64,000 bases of DNA, from contig CANMQJ010000014.1 of NCBI GenBank assembly GCA_947500005.1, forward strand, positions 1-64,000, in the 5' to 3' direction. Position 1 is the stretch's first letter. Every line of letters begins with the position of its first letter. A model generated the notes under the pieces. It ran no database searches and was not told the origin of the DNA. It was given only the letters and a program-made list of their open reading frames with translations. Shown piece after piece: positions 46,488 to 55,854 of this stretch. The position numbers and the translations under genes are program-made. This stretch comes from an uncultured Paracoccaceae bacterium (GTDB taxonomy: Bacteria; Pseudomonadota; Alphaproteobacteria; Rhodobacterales; Rhodobacteraceae).

Positions 46488-47444
46488 CTATTCAATGTAA
46501 CTAGAGGCGGGCCGCAGGACGCGCGGCGGCATCAGCACATGCTCGAAGGCCCCGCCCTCGGTCAGCTCGGCGGCAATGCTGCGCACGGCCTCGACGATGG
46601 CCGACCCTCGCAATGGCGCAAGATAGGCCACACCGAATTCCGGTGCATGACCCGCCTCCGAGATCGGCAGGGCGCAATACCCGTTGCGCCCGTCGCGGTC
46701 GTTCGGCCCGCAGATGTTCAGGATCGAATAGCCGAAATCGCTGGCCACGAGCCCTCGCAGCACCGAACTGGACCGCGTCGAGTGCACGACGTTCGGCGCC
46801 AACCCCTCCTGCTCGAAGAGGGACCGGAAATAAGTCTCGGTATGCGGAAGGTCGAGCAGGATCATCGGCAGCGGCGCAAGGTCATGCAGGCTCACCTCGG
46901 TCTTGCGGGCAAGCGGCGAGGCAACCGGGACGAGCGCCCAGGGAAAAGCGTGGAACAGCGCGTCAAAAGGCATGTCCACCACCGAACCCGTCCGATAGGT
47001 CAGCGCCACATCGACCGCGCCGGTCGCCAGATGCGTGGCGATCGTCTCCATGTCGCCCTCGGTCAGGTCGATCCGGATCGACGGATAGTTCTGCGCGATC
47101 CGGCTGAGGATCGGTGGCAGGACATAGGGCGCCGTGGGGGCATAGCAGCCCAGCCGCAGGGTTCCGGTCGGATCACCCGCAATCGACATCAGGTCGGATT
47201 CGAAAACCCGCGCCTGATCCAGAAAGGCGCTTACCCGTTCGCCCACGTCCAGCCCGACCTTGGTAGGTACGATCCCCTTGGCCGGGATGCGTCGAAAGAG
47301 ATCCGCGCCTATGGTCTGTTCGATCAGGTCGATGGCGGCGGTGACGGAACTTTGCGAAATATGCATCTCTTCCGCCGCCTTGGCGATGGAGCCGCAGCGC
47401 AAGGCCGCGTCGAGATAGCGAAGCTGTTTGAGCGTGAAGTTCAT
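46488..47444 (-). CDS. LysR-family transcriptional regulator
   Basis: Regulator of 318 residues. The N-terminal winged helix-turn-helix is MNFTLKQLRYLDAALRCGSI followed by AKAAEEMHISQSSVTAAIDL. The remaining two-thirds is the LysR substrate-binding domain (TLRLGCYAPTAPYVLPPIL; RIDLTEGDMETIATHL). ATG 47444 is chosen; the frame continues upstream only through the divergent amidohydrolase region. It is divergent from the amidohydrolase genes (99 bp gap) and ends 86 bp before the importer operon, so it probably controls both in response to the substrate. Confidence 0.9.
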   Translation of the reverse strand: MNFTLKQLRYLDAALRCGSIAKAAEEMHISQSSVTAAIDLIEQTIGADLFRRIPAKGIVPTKVGLDVGERVSAFLDQARVFESDLMSIAGDPTGTLRLGCYAPTAPYVLPPILSRIAQNYPSIRIDLTEGDMETIATHLATGAVDVALTYRTGSVVDMPFDALFHAFPWALVPVASPLARKTEVSLHDLAPLPMILLDLPHTETYFRSLFEQEGLAPNVVHSTRSSSVLRGLVASDFGYSILNICGPNDRDGRNGYCALPISEAGHAPEFGVAYLAPLRGSAIVEAVRSIAAELTEGGAFEHVLMPPRVLRPASSYIE

Positions 47445-47543
47445 GACTAACCACATTTTGCCGATCTTTGCTTCACAGTAAATCCATTTTCCCACGGGTG
47501 CCGCCTGCGTTACCGATTCAGCGACCAGCCCGGAGGACCCCGA

Positions 47544-49190
47544 ATGGCCCCAATCACCGTGTTTCAGGCCAGCAAGATCATCACGATGGACCAGAACCGT
47601 CCCACTGCCACGCATGTGGCCGTCCGCGACGGGCGCATCCTCGCCGTGGGAGGGGCTGACTGCGGCGACCCCTGGGGCAGCGTGCGGCACGATCCATCGC
47701 TCGCCCACGCGGTCCTGATGCCCGGATTTGTCGAAGGGCATTGCCACATGGCCGAAACGGTCTTCTGGGAATGGGCCTATGCCGGCTATCACGACCGGAT
47801 CGACCCTGACGGGCGACACTGGCGCGGCAAGACCGATATCGCCACCGTCATCGCCGACCTTCAGGCGCATCTCGACAGATTGGCCGAGGGAGAACCGCTG
47901 ATCGCCTGGGGTTTCGACCCGATCTTCCTCGATTCAGAAAGACTGAACCGGGATCACCTCGACACGGTCAGCGACACGCGGCCGGTGGTGGTTCTGTATT
48001 CCTCGGGACATCTCATGTGCGTGAATTCCCGCGCGCTGGACGCCGTGGGATATGACCGTCACAGCAATGTCGAAGGCGTCATGCTGCGACCCGATGGCGA
48101 GCCCTCGGGGGAATTGCAAGAGATGGCGGCGATGTTCCCGGTGATGCGTCGGATGGGAATGGATACGCGCACACGTTCGCACCGCCCCGCACACGTGCGC
48201 GCGTTCGGACGCATCTGCCAGCGAGCAGGCGTCACGACGGCAACCGACCTCTTCGCCATGCTGACCGAGGAGACGGCGGCCACCCTCCGCGCCACGACCG
48301 CCGAGCCTGATTATCCTGTGCGCATCGTGCCCGCGATCTCGACCATTCACAACTCCCCCGCCGAGGTCCGTTCGCAGGTAGAGGCGCTTGCGGCCTCCAA
48401 CCACGACAAGCTGCGGTTCGGCCCGGTCAAGCTGATGACCGACGGCTCGATCCAGGGGTTCAGCGCGCGGGTGAAATGGCCGGGCTACGTCGGCGGACAG
48501 CCCAACGGCATCTGGAACATGGCCCCCGAAGAGATCTTCAGGACCTGCGAGATGATGCAGGCAGCCGGCATTCAGATGCATATTCACACCAATGGCGACG
48601 AAGCCAGCGAGATCGTGCTGGACGCGCTTGAGGCCGCTGCGCGCAAACACCCCTGGCCCGGAGCCCGTCACGTCCTGCAACATGCACAGATGATGGGCCC
48701 CGCGCTCTTTGCCCGTGCTGCGGAACTGGGGGTATGCGTGAATCTCTTCGCCAATCATATCTGGTATTTCGGCGACCAGCATGTCGCCCTGACGATCGGC
48801 CCGGATCGTGCGGCGCGCATGAATGGCTGCCGGTCCGCGCTGGACGCGGGGGTTCGTCTGGCAATCCACTCCGACGCGCCGGTCACGCCGATGGGGCCGC
48901 TCTTCACGGCCTGGTGTGCGGTCAACCGGCGGACGATGTCGGGCGCCACTCTGGGGCCGGAACAGCGCATCTCCGTCGACGAGGCGCTTCACGCGATCAC
49001 GATGGGTGCGGCGTTCACCCTCAAGATGGATGACGAGGTCGGCAGTATCGAACCGGGCAAATGGGCCGATTTCGCGGTTCTGGGCGAAGACCCGACAGCC
49101 GTTGCGCCCGAGGCGCTCAAGGATGTGCCCATTCTGGGCACCGTTACGGGCGGGCGTGTGGCCTTGCTCCAATCTGACAGGGAGGTTTGA
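47544..49190 (+). CDS. YtcJ-type metal-dependent amidohydrolase (first of a tandem pair)
   Basis: Metal-dependent hydrolase of the amidohydrolase superfamily (548 residues). The first metal motif is His66-x-His68 in GFVEGHCHM. Other ligand regions are HIHTNGDEASE, VLQHAQMMG and the late Asp in IHSDAPVTPMGP. The substrate side carries VKLMTDGSIQGFSARVKWPG. The family includes N-substituted formamide deformylase; the natural substrate here is unknown. It starts 99 bp from the LysR gene and is followed after four bases by a close paralogue. Cytoplasmic; no signal peptide. Confidence 0.88.
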   Translation: MAPITVFQASKIITMDQNRPTATHVAVRDGRILAVGGADCGDPWGSVRHDPSLAHAVLMPGFVEGHCHMAETVFWEWAYAGYHDRIDPDGRHWRGKTDIATVIADLQAHLDRLAEGEPLIAWGFDPIFLDSERLNRDHLDTVSDTRPVVVLYSSGHLMCVNSRALDAVGYDRHSNVEGVMLRPDGEPSGELQEMAAMFPVMRRMGMDTRTRSHRPAHVRAFGRICQRAGVTTATDLFAMLTEETAATLRATTAEPDYPVRIVPAISTIHNSPAEVRSQVEALAASNHDKLRFGPVKLMTDGSIQGFSARVKWPGYVGGQPNGIWNMAPEEIFRTCEMMQAAGIQMHIHTNGDEASEIVLDALEAAARKHPWPGARHVLQHAQMMGPALFARAAELGVCVNLFANHIWYFGDQHVALTIGPDRAARMNGCRSALDAGVRLAIHSDAPVTPMGPLFTAWCAVNRRTMSGATLGPEQRISVDEALHAITMGAAFTLKMDDEVGSIEPGKWADFAVLGEDPTAVAPEALKDVPILGTVTGGRVALLQSDREV

Positions 49191-49194
49191 GACC

Positions 49195-50823
49195 ATGGGA
49201 GCAATCACCGTTTTCCAGGCGCGCAAGATCATCACGATGGACGCCAACCGCCCCACAGCCACGCATGTGGCCGTGCAGGATGGCCGCATCCTGGCCGTGG
49301 GCGGGGTCGATTGCGCCGACGCCTGGGGCGAGGTCACGCATGACGACCGTCTGGCCGATACGGTGCTGATGCCCGGTTTCGTCGAAGGCCACGCCCACAT
49401 GATGGCGGGCGCGATGTGGAATTTCGCCTATGCGGGCTATCACGACCGGATCGACCCGCAGGGCAAGTGGCACAAGGGCATGACCGATATCGATGCCGTT
49501 GTCGCCAACCTGCGCCAGCACGCCGAGGGGCTGCCCGACGGCGTGCCTCTGGTGGGTTGGGGCTTTGACCCGATCTTCCTGCCCTCCGAGCGCCTCAACC
49601 GGCATCACCTGGACCAGATCGCCCGCGACCGGCCGGTCGTGATCATGTATTCCAACTTCCACCTGCTCTGCGCCAACTCCAACGCGCTGGAAATGGCGGG
49701 ATATGATCGCGACACCAATGTCGAAGGCGTGGTCAAGGATCCAAGTGGCGAGCCCACGGGCGAGTTGCAGGAAATGGCCGCGATGTTCCCGGTCATGCGC
49801 CGCACCGGCGTCGATTTCCGCGGCTTGTCGCAAAAGGAGGACTCGATCCGACTTTACGCCGATGTCTGCAAGCATGCCGGTGTCACCACGGTGACCGATC
49901 TCTACTCGCAGATGGAGGATTCCGATCTCGACACTCTCCTGCGCGTCACCGGAGAGGACGGTTTTGCCGTGCGCATCGTCCCCGCCCTTGGCACCGTGGG
50001 CGCGGCACCGGAAGACATCGCACAGCGCGCGCTGAACCTGCGCAAGAAATCCACCGACAAGCTTCGGCTGGGTGCCGTCAAGCTGATGACCGACGGTTCG
50101 ATCCAGGGCTGGACCGCACGGGTCAAGTGGCCCGGCTATGTGGGCGGACAGCCCAACGGCATCTGGAACACCCCGCCCGAGACCATCTTTGCTTTGTGCG
50201 AGGCGATGCAGAAATACGGCGTGCAGATGCACATCCATGTGAATGGGGACGAGGCCTCCTCGGTTTCTCTCGACGCGATCGAAGCCGCCTCGCGCAAGCA
50301 TCCCTGGCCCGAGGCGCGCCACGTCCTGCAGCACTGCCAGATGATGGGCGCAGACCAATTCCGCCGCTGCGCGGATATGGGCGTTTGCACCAATATTTTT
50401 GCAAATCACATCTGGTATTTCGGCGACCAGCACGCCGCGCTCACCATCGGCGAAGACCGCGCGCAGCGAATGGACGCGGTGCGCGCCGCGCTGGACGAGG
50501 GCGTGCGCGTGGCCATTCATTCGGATGCCCCGGTGACCCCCATGGGGCCGCTCTTCACCGCCTGGTGCGCCGTCAACCGCCAGACCATGTCGGGCCGCAC
50601 CCTTGGCGAGGCCCAGCGCATCAGCGTGCAGGAGGCGCTTTACGCGATCACGCTGGGCGCGGCCTACACACTGAAACTCGATGCCGAGATCGGGTCCATC
50701 GAGGCGGGCAAGATCGCCGATTTCGCCGTGCTGGGCGATGACCCGACGGCGGTGGGCAAACAGGCGCTCAAGGACGTGCCGGTGCTGGGCACGGTCTCGG
50801 GCGGACATCTGAACCTGGTATGA
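49195..50823 (+). CDS. YtcJ-type metal-dependent amidohydrolase (second of the pair)
   Basis: Paralogue of the preceding gene (542 residues) that aligns over its whole length without large gaps. The metal motif is GFVEGHAHM, with HIHVNGDEAS, VLQHCQMMG and IHSDAPVTPMGP all kept. The start ATG 49195 follows the stop of the first gene by four bases with a GGAGG site. The pair may handle related substrates or form a heteromer. The downstream COG0523 GTPase gene starts inside its stop codon. Differences cluster around residues 70-75 and 205-225, which may alter substrate fit. Confidence 0.88.
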   Translation: MGAITVFQARKIITMDANRPTATHVAVQDGRILAVGGVDCADAWGEVTHDDRLADTVLMPGFVEGHAHMMAGAMWNFAYAGYHDRIDPQGKWHKGMTDIDAVVANLRQHAEGLPDGVPLVGWGFDPIFLPSERLNRHHLDQIARDRPVVIMYSNFHLLCANSNALEMAGYDRDTNVEGVVKDPSGEPTGELQEMAAMFPVMRRTGVDFRGLSQKEDSIRLYADVCKHAGVTTVTDLYSQMEDSDLDTLLRVTGEDGFAVRIVPALGTVGAAPEDIAQRALNLRKKSTDKLRLGAVKLMTDGSIQGWTARVKWPGYVGGQPNGIWNTPPETIFALCEAMQKYGVQMHIHVNGDEASSVSLDAIEAASRKHPWPEARHVLQHCQMMGADQFRRCADMGVCTNIFANHIWYFGDQHAALTIGEDRAQRMDAVRAALDEGVRVAIHSDAPVTPMGPLFTAWCAVNRQTMSGRTLGEAQRISVQEALYAITLGAAYTLKLDAEIGSIEAGKIADFAVLGDDPTAVGKQALKDVPVLGTVSGGHLNLV

Positions 50824-51695
50824 TGCGGCTGCCCCTCACGGTGATCTCGGGCTATCTGGGCGCGGGCAAGACCACGCTCATCAACCGCCTGCTGGCCGAG
50901 GATCACGGGCTGCGCCTCCTGGTGATGGTGAACGATTTCGGCGCCATCAACATCGACGCCGCGCTGATCGCGGCGCAGGGGGACGACACGATCTCGCTGA
51001 CCAATGGCTGCGTCTGCTGCACGATGGGGGCGGACCTGTTCCTGGCCCTGGGCGATGCGCTGGACCGCGACCCGCGCCCCGATCACCTGGTGATCGAGGC
51101 CAGCGGCATCGCCGACCCGGCGGCCATCGCCAATGCCGCCAAGGCCGAGCCGGACCTGTCCTATGCCGGGATCGTCACCCTGGTGGATGGCGAGAACGCC
51201 GCGACGCTCCTCTCCGACGCGCTGATCGCGCCGCAGGTGGCGCAGCAAATGGCGGTTGCCGACCTGCTCCTGCTTACCAAGAGCGCGATGACACCAGCCC
51301 TCGAACAGGCCCTCGCGGCGCATGATCTCCGCTTGCCGCAGGCCCTGCCGCCCGAGGGCGCGCTTGCCCCGCTTCTCTTCGGCCTGACACCCCTGCCCCG
51401 GTCGCGCCACGCGGCGCCGCATCCGGCCTATTGCCACTGGGCGACCGGGGATGTCGCCCCGCATGGCCGCGAGGCGCTCCGCGCCAAGCTCGACACGCGG
51501 CCGGCCGCACTCTACCGGCTCAAGGGGATCGTGCCCGGTCCGGACGGGCCGACCGAAATGCATGTCGTCGGGCACCATGTCGAACTGCGCCCGGCCTCCA
51601 GCGACACCCCCGCCCTCGTGGGCCTCGGCCTTGCGGAACGGATCACGCCCGAGGAAATCGCGCGCTGGTGGCAAAGCCCCGCGCCGAAAGATTAA
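50820..51695 (+). CDS. COG0523-family (CobW-like) metallochaperone GTPase
   Basis: G3E-family GTPase of 291 residues. The P-loop is GYLGAGKTTL (residues 11-20), and the metal-binding CxCC motif is Cys64-x-Cys66-Cys67 in NGCVCCTMG, followed by a Walker B-like IEASGIADP. The usual NKxD/TKxD base-recognition motif reads TKSA here (LLLTKSAMTP), lacking the Asp. The C-terminal domain (from about residue 200) is short. The start overlaps the stop of the second amidohydrolase (ATGA). Relatives deliver Zn, Co or Fe to metalloenzymes, so the adjacent amidohydrolases are the obvious clients; this is inferred. Confidence 0.86.
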   Translation: MMRLPLTVISGYLGAGKTTLINRLLAEDHGLRLLVMVNDFGAINIDAALIAAQGDDTISLTNGCVCCTMGADLFLALGDALDRDPRPDHLVIEASGIADPAAIANAAKAEPDLSYAGIVTLVDGENAATLLSDALIAPQVAQQMAVADLLLLTKSAMTPALEQALAAHDLRLPQALPPEGALAPLLFGLTPLPRSRHAAPHPAYCHWATGDVAPHGREALRAKLDTRPAALYRLKGIVPGPDGPTEMHVVGHHVELRPASSDTPALVGLGLAERITPEEIARWWQSPAPKD

Positions 51696-51797
51696 GAACT
51701 CTTCATCCAGGACTCAGCCCGCCGTCAGGATCAGGTCTTATTCCTATGTCCGAGCCCGGGGACAGGCACCCGGGAGCAATGGACCAAGGAGATCCGA

Positions 51798-53204
51798 ATG
51801 AGCATCCAAGCGAAAAACTGGCTGGGCGCATCGGCGCTCGGCGCCGTGCTGATGTCGAGCACCGCCCTTCCCGCGCTGGCCGACGAGGCACTTGCCGACC
51901 TGGTCGAGGAGGTCGCCCCCTCGGTCGTCACCATCCTCGCCACCCAGACCGCCAAGGCGCAACCCGCCTCCCAGATTCCCGACATGGACGGGACGCCCTT
52001 CGGCGAGTTCTTCCGCCAGTTCGGCGCCCCCGAAGGGATGCCGACGCCCAAGCAGGGCCCGCGTCAGGGTCTCGGCTCCGGCTTCATCATCGATGCGGAC
52101 GGGCTGATCGTGACCAACAACCACGTCGTCGACGGCGCCGACAAGGTCACCGTGAAACTGTCCGATGATCGCAGCTTCGAGGCGGTCGTCGTGGGCACCG
52201 ACCCGCTGACCGACCTGGCGCTGCTGCGCATCGAGGCCGGCGTCGACCTGCCCGCCTTGGACATGGGCGACAGCGACACCATCCGCGTGGGCGAGGACGT
52301 CTTTGCCGTGGGCAACCCCTTCGGCCTCAACCAGACCGTCACCACCGGGATCGTGTCGGCCAAGGGCCGCAACATTTCCGAAGGGCCCTATGCGGAGTTC
52401 ATCCAGACGGATGCGGCGATCAACAAGGGCAACTCGGGCGGGCCGCTCTTCAACATGGAAGGCGAAGTGGTCGGCGTGAACTCGGCCATCTACTCGCCGA
52501 CCGGCGGTTCCGTGGGCCTGGGCTTCGCCGTGACCTCGAACATCGTCGACGTGGTGGTCGAGGACCTGCTCGATGACGGCAAGGTCGACCGCGGCTGGCT
52601 GGGTGTTTCCATCCAGACTGTCAGCCCCGACATCGCCGCGGCCATGGGCCTGGACGACGCGCAGGGCGCGCTTGTCTCGGACGTGGTCGAGGACAGCCCC
52701 GCCGAAGGCACGCTCAAGACCGGCGACGTGATTCTTTCCTTTGGCGGCAAGCCGGTGACTTCCAGCACCGATCTGCCCCGCCTCGTCGGCGCCACCAAGA
52801 GCGGTGAGCGTGCCCAGGTCGGGATCCTGCGCGACGGCGAGACACAAACCGTCGAGGTGACCGTCGGCGCCTTCCAGACGACCGCTCAGGTCGAGGAAGC
52901 GGTCGAGGAGGTCGAAAGCGGCAAGGCGCTCGGCGTCACGGTGGCCCCGCTGACGGCCGAGACCCGCGCAAAGGCCGGTGTCGATGACGGCACCGAAGGC
53001 GTGGTGGTCATGTCTCTCAAGCCGGGCAGCCCGGCCGAGGAGGCGGGCCTGCGTCCCGGCGACGTGATCGTCAAGCTCGGCAGCCAGGCGACTCCCTCGC
53101 CGCAGGCGCTGAAGGACGCGCTGGAAAGCGAAAAGACCGATCCGGCCCTGCTGCTGGTCAAGCGCGCAGGCAGCCAGATCTTCCTTCCCGTCAAGATCGC
53201 CTGA
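51798..53204 (+). CDS. Do/Deg-type periplasmic serine protease
   Basis: HtrA-family protease/chaperone of 468 residues. A signal peptide (residues 1-28, ending PALADE) is followed by the trypsin-like domain with catalytic His109 (TNNHVVDG), Asp139 (DPLTDLALL) and Ser213 (NKGNSGGPLF). Two PDZ domains follow (from about 275 and from about 375; GVSIQTVSPDIAAAMGL and GVTVAPLTAETRAKAGV). It handles misfolded envelope proteins. An OmpR-type two-component pair follows and may control it, as with envelope-stress systems. A strong hairpin (53247-53266) lies just downstream. Confidence 0.94.
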   Translation: MSIQAKNWLGASALGAVLMSSTALPALADEALADLVEEVAPSVVTILATQTAKAQPASQIPDMDGTPFGEFFRQFGAPEGMPTPKQGPRQGLGSGFIIDADGLIVTNNHVVDGADKVTVKLSDDRSFEAVVVGTDPLTDLALLRIEAGVDLPALDMGDSDTIRVGEDVFAVGNPFGLNQTVTTGIVSAKGRNISEGPYAEFIQTDAAINKGNSGGPLFNMEGEVVGVNSAIYSPTGGSVGLGFAVTSNIVDVVVEDLLDDGKVDRGWLGVSIQTVSPDIAAAMGLDDAQGALVSDVVEDSPAEGTLKTGDVILSFGGKPVTSSTDLPRLVGATKSGERAQVGILRDGETQTVEVTVGAFQTTAQVEEAVEEVESGKALGVTVAPLTAETRAKAGVDDGTEGVVVMSLKPGSPAEEAGLRPGDVIVKLGSQATPSPQALKDALESEKTDPALLLVKRAGSQIFLPVKIA

Positions 53205-53246
53205 TCAGAGACGTGTGTCGCCTGCGGGGAGGGGGCGGCGCACCGG

Positions 53247-53266
53247 CCCGGCGGTTCACCGCCGGG
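53247..53266 (+). terminator. Perfect hairpin downstream of the Deg protease gene
   Basis: CCCGGCGG-TTCA-CCGCCGGG, an 8-bp perfect stem with a tetraloop, is followed by further GC-rich inverted repeats to 53293. There is no T-run, so termination is plausible but not certain. Confidence 0.5.
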
Positions 53267-53364
53267 TCGCCGGGTGCCCTTGGGGTGCCCGGCTCCCGCA
53301 TTCCCGGCCCGTGCAATCCTGCGCGCGCCATCATATATCCCCGTCGAAAGGAGATGCGCAGATC

Positions 53365-54045
53365 ATGAGCCGCCGCCTGCTGATCGTCGAGGACGACACC
53401 GAGACCCGCGATTTCGTCGCCAAGGGCTTTGCCGAGGAAGGCTTTGCCGTCGAAACCGCCGCCGACGGGCGCGAGGGGCTTTATCTTGCCACCGACGGCT
53501 CCTTCGACGCGATCGTTCTGGACCGGATGTTGCCGGGCCTCGACGGTCTCGCCCTCATCAAGTCCGTCCGCGCTGCAGGAATGCGCACCCCCGTTCTGAT
53601 GCTGACCGCGATGAGCGCGGTCGACGAGCGGGTCAAGGGCCTGCGCGCGGGGGCCGATGACTACCTCGTCAAACCCTTCTCCTTCCAGGAACTCCACGCG
53701 CGCATCGAGGCGCTCCTGCGCCGCCCGCAGGAGGCCGAGGAAACCGCCCTGCTCGCCTGCCGGGATCTCGAAATGGACCTGCTCCGCCGCCGTGTCACCC
53801 GCGCCGGGCGCGAGATCACCCTCACCCCGCGAGAGTTCCAGATCCTCGAATATTTCCTGCGCCGCAAGAACCGGGTGATCTCTCGGACCATGCTGCTCGA
53901 AGGCGTCTGGGACTACCATTTCGACCCGAACACCAATATCGTCGATGTCCATATCTCCAAGCTGCGCCGCCAGATCGGCGACACCGGCGAGGCGCCGCTG
54001 ATCGAGACTGTCCGCGGTGCGGGCTACATGATGAGCGATGGCTGA
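53365..54045 (+). CDS. Two-component response regulator, OmpR/PhoB type
   Basis: Response regulator of 226 residues. The receiver domain has the acidic pair in IVEDDTETRD, phospho-acceptor Asp53 in IVLDRMLPGLDG, and Lys in DDYLVKPFSFQEL. The C-terminal winged-helix domain shows LTPREFQILEYFLRRKNRVI and HISKLRRQIGD. ATG 53365 follows an AAAGGAGA site. Its stop overlaps the start of the sensor-kinase gene by eight bases. The Deg protease gene upstream is a possible target. Confidence 0.93.
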   Translation: MSRRLLIVEDDTETRDFVAKGFAEEGFAVETAADGREGLYLATDGSFDAIVLDRMLPGLDGLALIKSVRAAGMRTPVLMLTAMSAVDERVKGLRAGADDYLVKPFSFQELHARIEALLRRPQEAEETALLACRDLEMDLLRRRVTRAGREITLTPREFQILEYFLRRKNRVISRTMLLEGVWDYHFDPNTNIVDVHISKLRRQIGDTGEAPLIETVRGAGYMMSDG

Positions 54046-55393
54046 CGTGCTGCGTAACGCACGCACCCGGCTGGTTCTTGCCTCGATGCTGCTCAGCACG
54101 GCCCTGGCGGCGGCTGTCCTGGCACTGGTCTATGTCACCGCCAACCGCACGATCGCCGCCGAGACCCGATCGGTCGTCGAGGCCGAACTCGCCGGGCTGG
54201 AAACGGATTACGAGCGCCTTGGCGTCCTTGGCCTGATCACCGCGATCGAACGGCGCGCCGAAGGGGCCGAGCGGCGCGATGCGCTCTACCTGCTGACCAA
54301 TCGCTTCGGCACGGTGCTGGCGGGCAACATGATGCGCTGGCCACCCGATGTCGAACCCGGCAGCGGCTGGGTGGAGCTGGACCTGATCCGCACCGCCTCG
54401 GGCGAGACGGTGCCGATCTCGGCCGCCTCGTTGCGCCTGCGCGGCGGCGAACGCCTGCTGGTGGGACGCGACGCCAGCGCGCGGCGCCAGTTCGAACAGG
54501 TGCTGCTCAAGACGATGGGCCTCGCGCTTCTGGCGGCACTCGCGCTCAGCCTTCTGACCGGCGGATTGCTCACACGGCTGGTTTTCTCGCGCCTGCAAGA
54601 GACCGCCCGGACAGCGGACGAGATCGTCTCGGGCGATCTCACCCGCCGCATCCCCCTGCGCGGCAGTGGGGACGAGATCGACCAGATGGCCGGCACGCTC
54701 AATGAGATGCTGGACCGGATCGAGGAATTGGTGAGCAACCTGCGAACCACCTCCAATGCCATCGCCCACGACCTGCGCTCGCCCCTCTCGCGCCTGCGGC
54801 AGAAGATCGAGGCACTGGGTGAACCCGGACTCGCCCCCCCAACGCGCGAAGTAGACGGGGCACGCGCGCTGGCCGAGGTGGACCATTTGCTGCGCGTCCT
54901 CACGCAGCTCACCGCGATTTCCCGCGCCGAGGCAGGGCTGGGCCGCGACCAGTTCGAACAGGTCGATCCGGCGCGCCTGCTGCGCGACGTGGCCGAGCTC
55001 TATGACCCCTTGGCAGCCGAACGCGACATCGCCCTGCTTGTCGAGGCGAGCGCCGATCCCCTGCCCGGTCATCCCGCCCTGCTCGCGCAGGCGCTGTCGA
55101 ACCTGATCGAGAACGCGTTGCGCTATGCGCCGGATGGCTCGACCATCCGCCTGAGCGCCACGTCAACCGACACCAACCTCTGCCTCGCCGTGGCGGATGA
55201 AGGCCCCGGTGTGCCGGAGGCCGATCTGCACCGGCTCGACCAACCCTTCGTCACGCTCGATCCCTCGCGCGGCGACGGCGCCTCGGGGCTGGGCCTGGCA
55301 CTGGTCGCGGCCATCGCGCGGATGCATGGCGGCCGCTTCGAGGCGCGCCGCCTGACTCCCGGCTTCGAGGCCGCGCTGACACTCGCCCGCTAG
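54038..55393 (+). CDS. Two-component sensor histidine kinase
   Basis: Membrane sensor kinase of 451 residues. Two membrane helices (residues about 12-35 and 160-180) flank a periplasmic region of about 120 residues. A HAMP linker (SRLQETARTADEIVSGDLTR) leads to the phosphorylatable His244 in AIAHDLRSPLSRLRQKIE. The ATPase region has the N box NLIENALRYAPDG, DEGPGVPEADL and GLGLALVAAIARMHGG. It is co-translated with the regulator gene. The signal sensed is unknown. Confidence 0.93.
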   Translation: MADVLRNARTRLVLASMLLSTALAAAVLALVYVTANRTIAAETRSVVEAELAGLETDYERLGVLGLITAIERRAEGAERRDALYLLTNRFGTVLAGNMMRWPPDVEPGSGWVELDLIRTASGETVPISAASLRLRGGERLLVGRDASARRQFEQVLLKTMGLALLAALALSLLTGGLLTRLVFSRLQETARTADEIVSGDLTRRIPLRGSGDEIDQMAGTLNEMLDRIEELVSNLRTTSNAIAHDLRSPLSRLRQKIEALGEPGLAPPTREVDGARALAEVDHLLRVLTQLTAISRAEAGLGRDQFEQVDPARLLRDVAELYDPLAAERDIALLVEASADPLPGHPALLAQALSNLIENALRYAPDGSTIRLSATSTDTNLCLAVADEGPGVPEADLHRLDQPFVTLDPSRGDGASGLGLALVAAIARMHGGRFEARRLTPGFEAALTLAR

Positions 55394-55854
55394 GGCCGTC
55401 CGTCAATGGCCAGCGAACGGTTCTTGTAACGCTTGTCCTTGCTCACCTCGGCGCCGAACCAGTCCGGCGGAGTGAAGCCATTCGCGGCCTCTTCGTCGGG
55501 AAATTCCACCTCGACCATGCAAAGCCCGTCGAGCGCCCCTGCGAATACGTCGAACTCGTAGTCCCACCCGCCCGGCAACGCGCCCGTGTAGCGCGTCTTC
55601 TCGACCCGTCGCCCCTCGGTCGCGGGCCAGAAGGTCTCGAAGACCTCGGCGGTTATCTCGGCCTCGTCCTCGCGCCGCACGACATCGCCCTCGCCCTTCA
55701 GCGTCAGGAAATGGAGCGCGCCTTTCTGGCGCAGGCGCAGCTCCACCGAATCCCCCGGTGCGGTCAGATATCCCTGCCGGATCTCGGCCGCCTTGGCCTG
55801 CGAAAGGTCCGGCATGCTCTGCACCAGGAACTTGCGCTCGATCTCCTGGCCCAT
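55390..55854 (-). CDS. CYTH-domain protein (inorganic triphosphatase/adenylyl-cyclase-B fold)
   Basis: A 154-residue single-domain CYTH protein. The signature ExExK is present as Glu4, Glu6, Lys8 in MGQEIERKFLV. Basic and acidic tunnel residues follow (VELRLRQKG, LTLKGEG, EAEITAEVF, EVEFPDEEAA). Members hydrolyse tripolyphosphate or other triphosphates with Mg2+. The ATG overlaps the stop of the ParA gene by one base (TGATG). It is the last gene of a four-gene operon with CHAD and ParA proteins. It overlaps the end of the convergent histidine-kinase gene by four bases. Confidence 0.92.
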   Translation of the reverse strand: MGQEIERKFLVQSMPDLSQAKAAEIRQGYLTAPGDSVELRLRQKGALHFLTLKGEGDVVRREDEAEITAEVFETFWPATEGRRVEKTRYTGALPGGWDYEFDVFAGALDGLCMVEVEFPDEEAANGFTPPDWFGAEVSKDKRYKNRSLAIDGRP

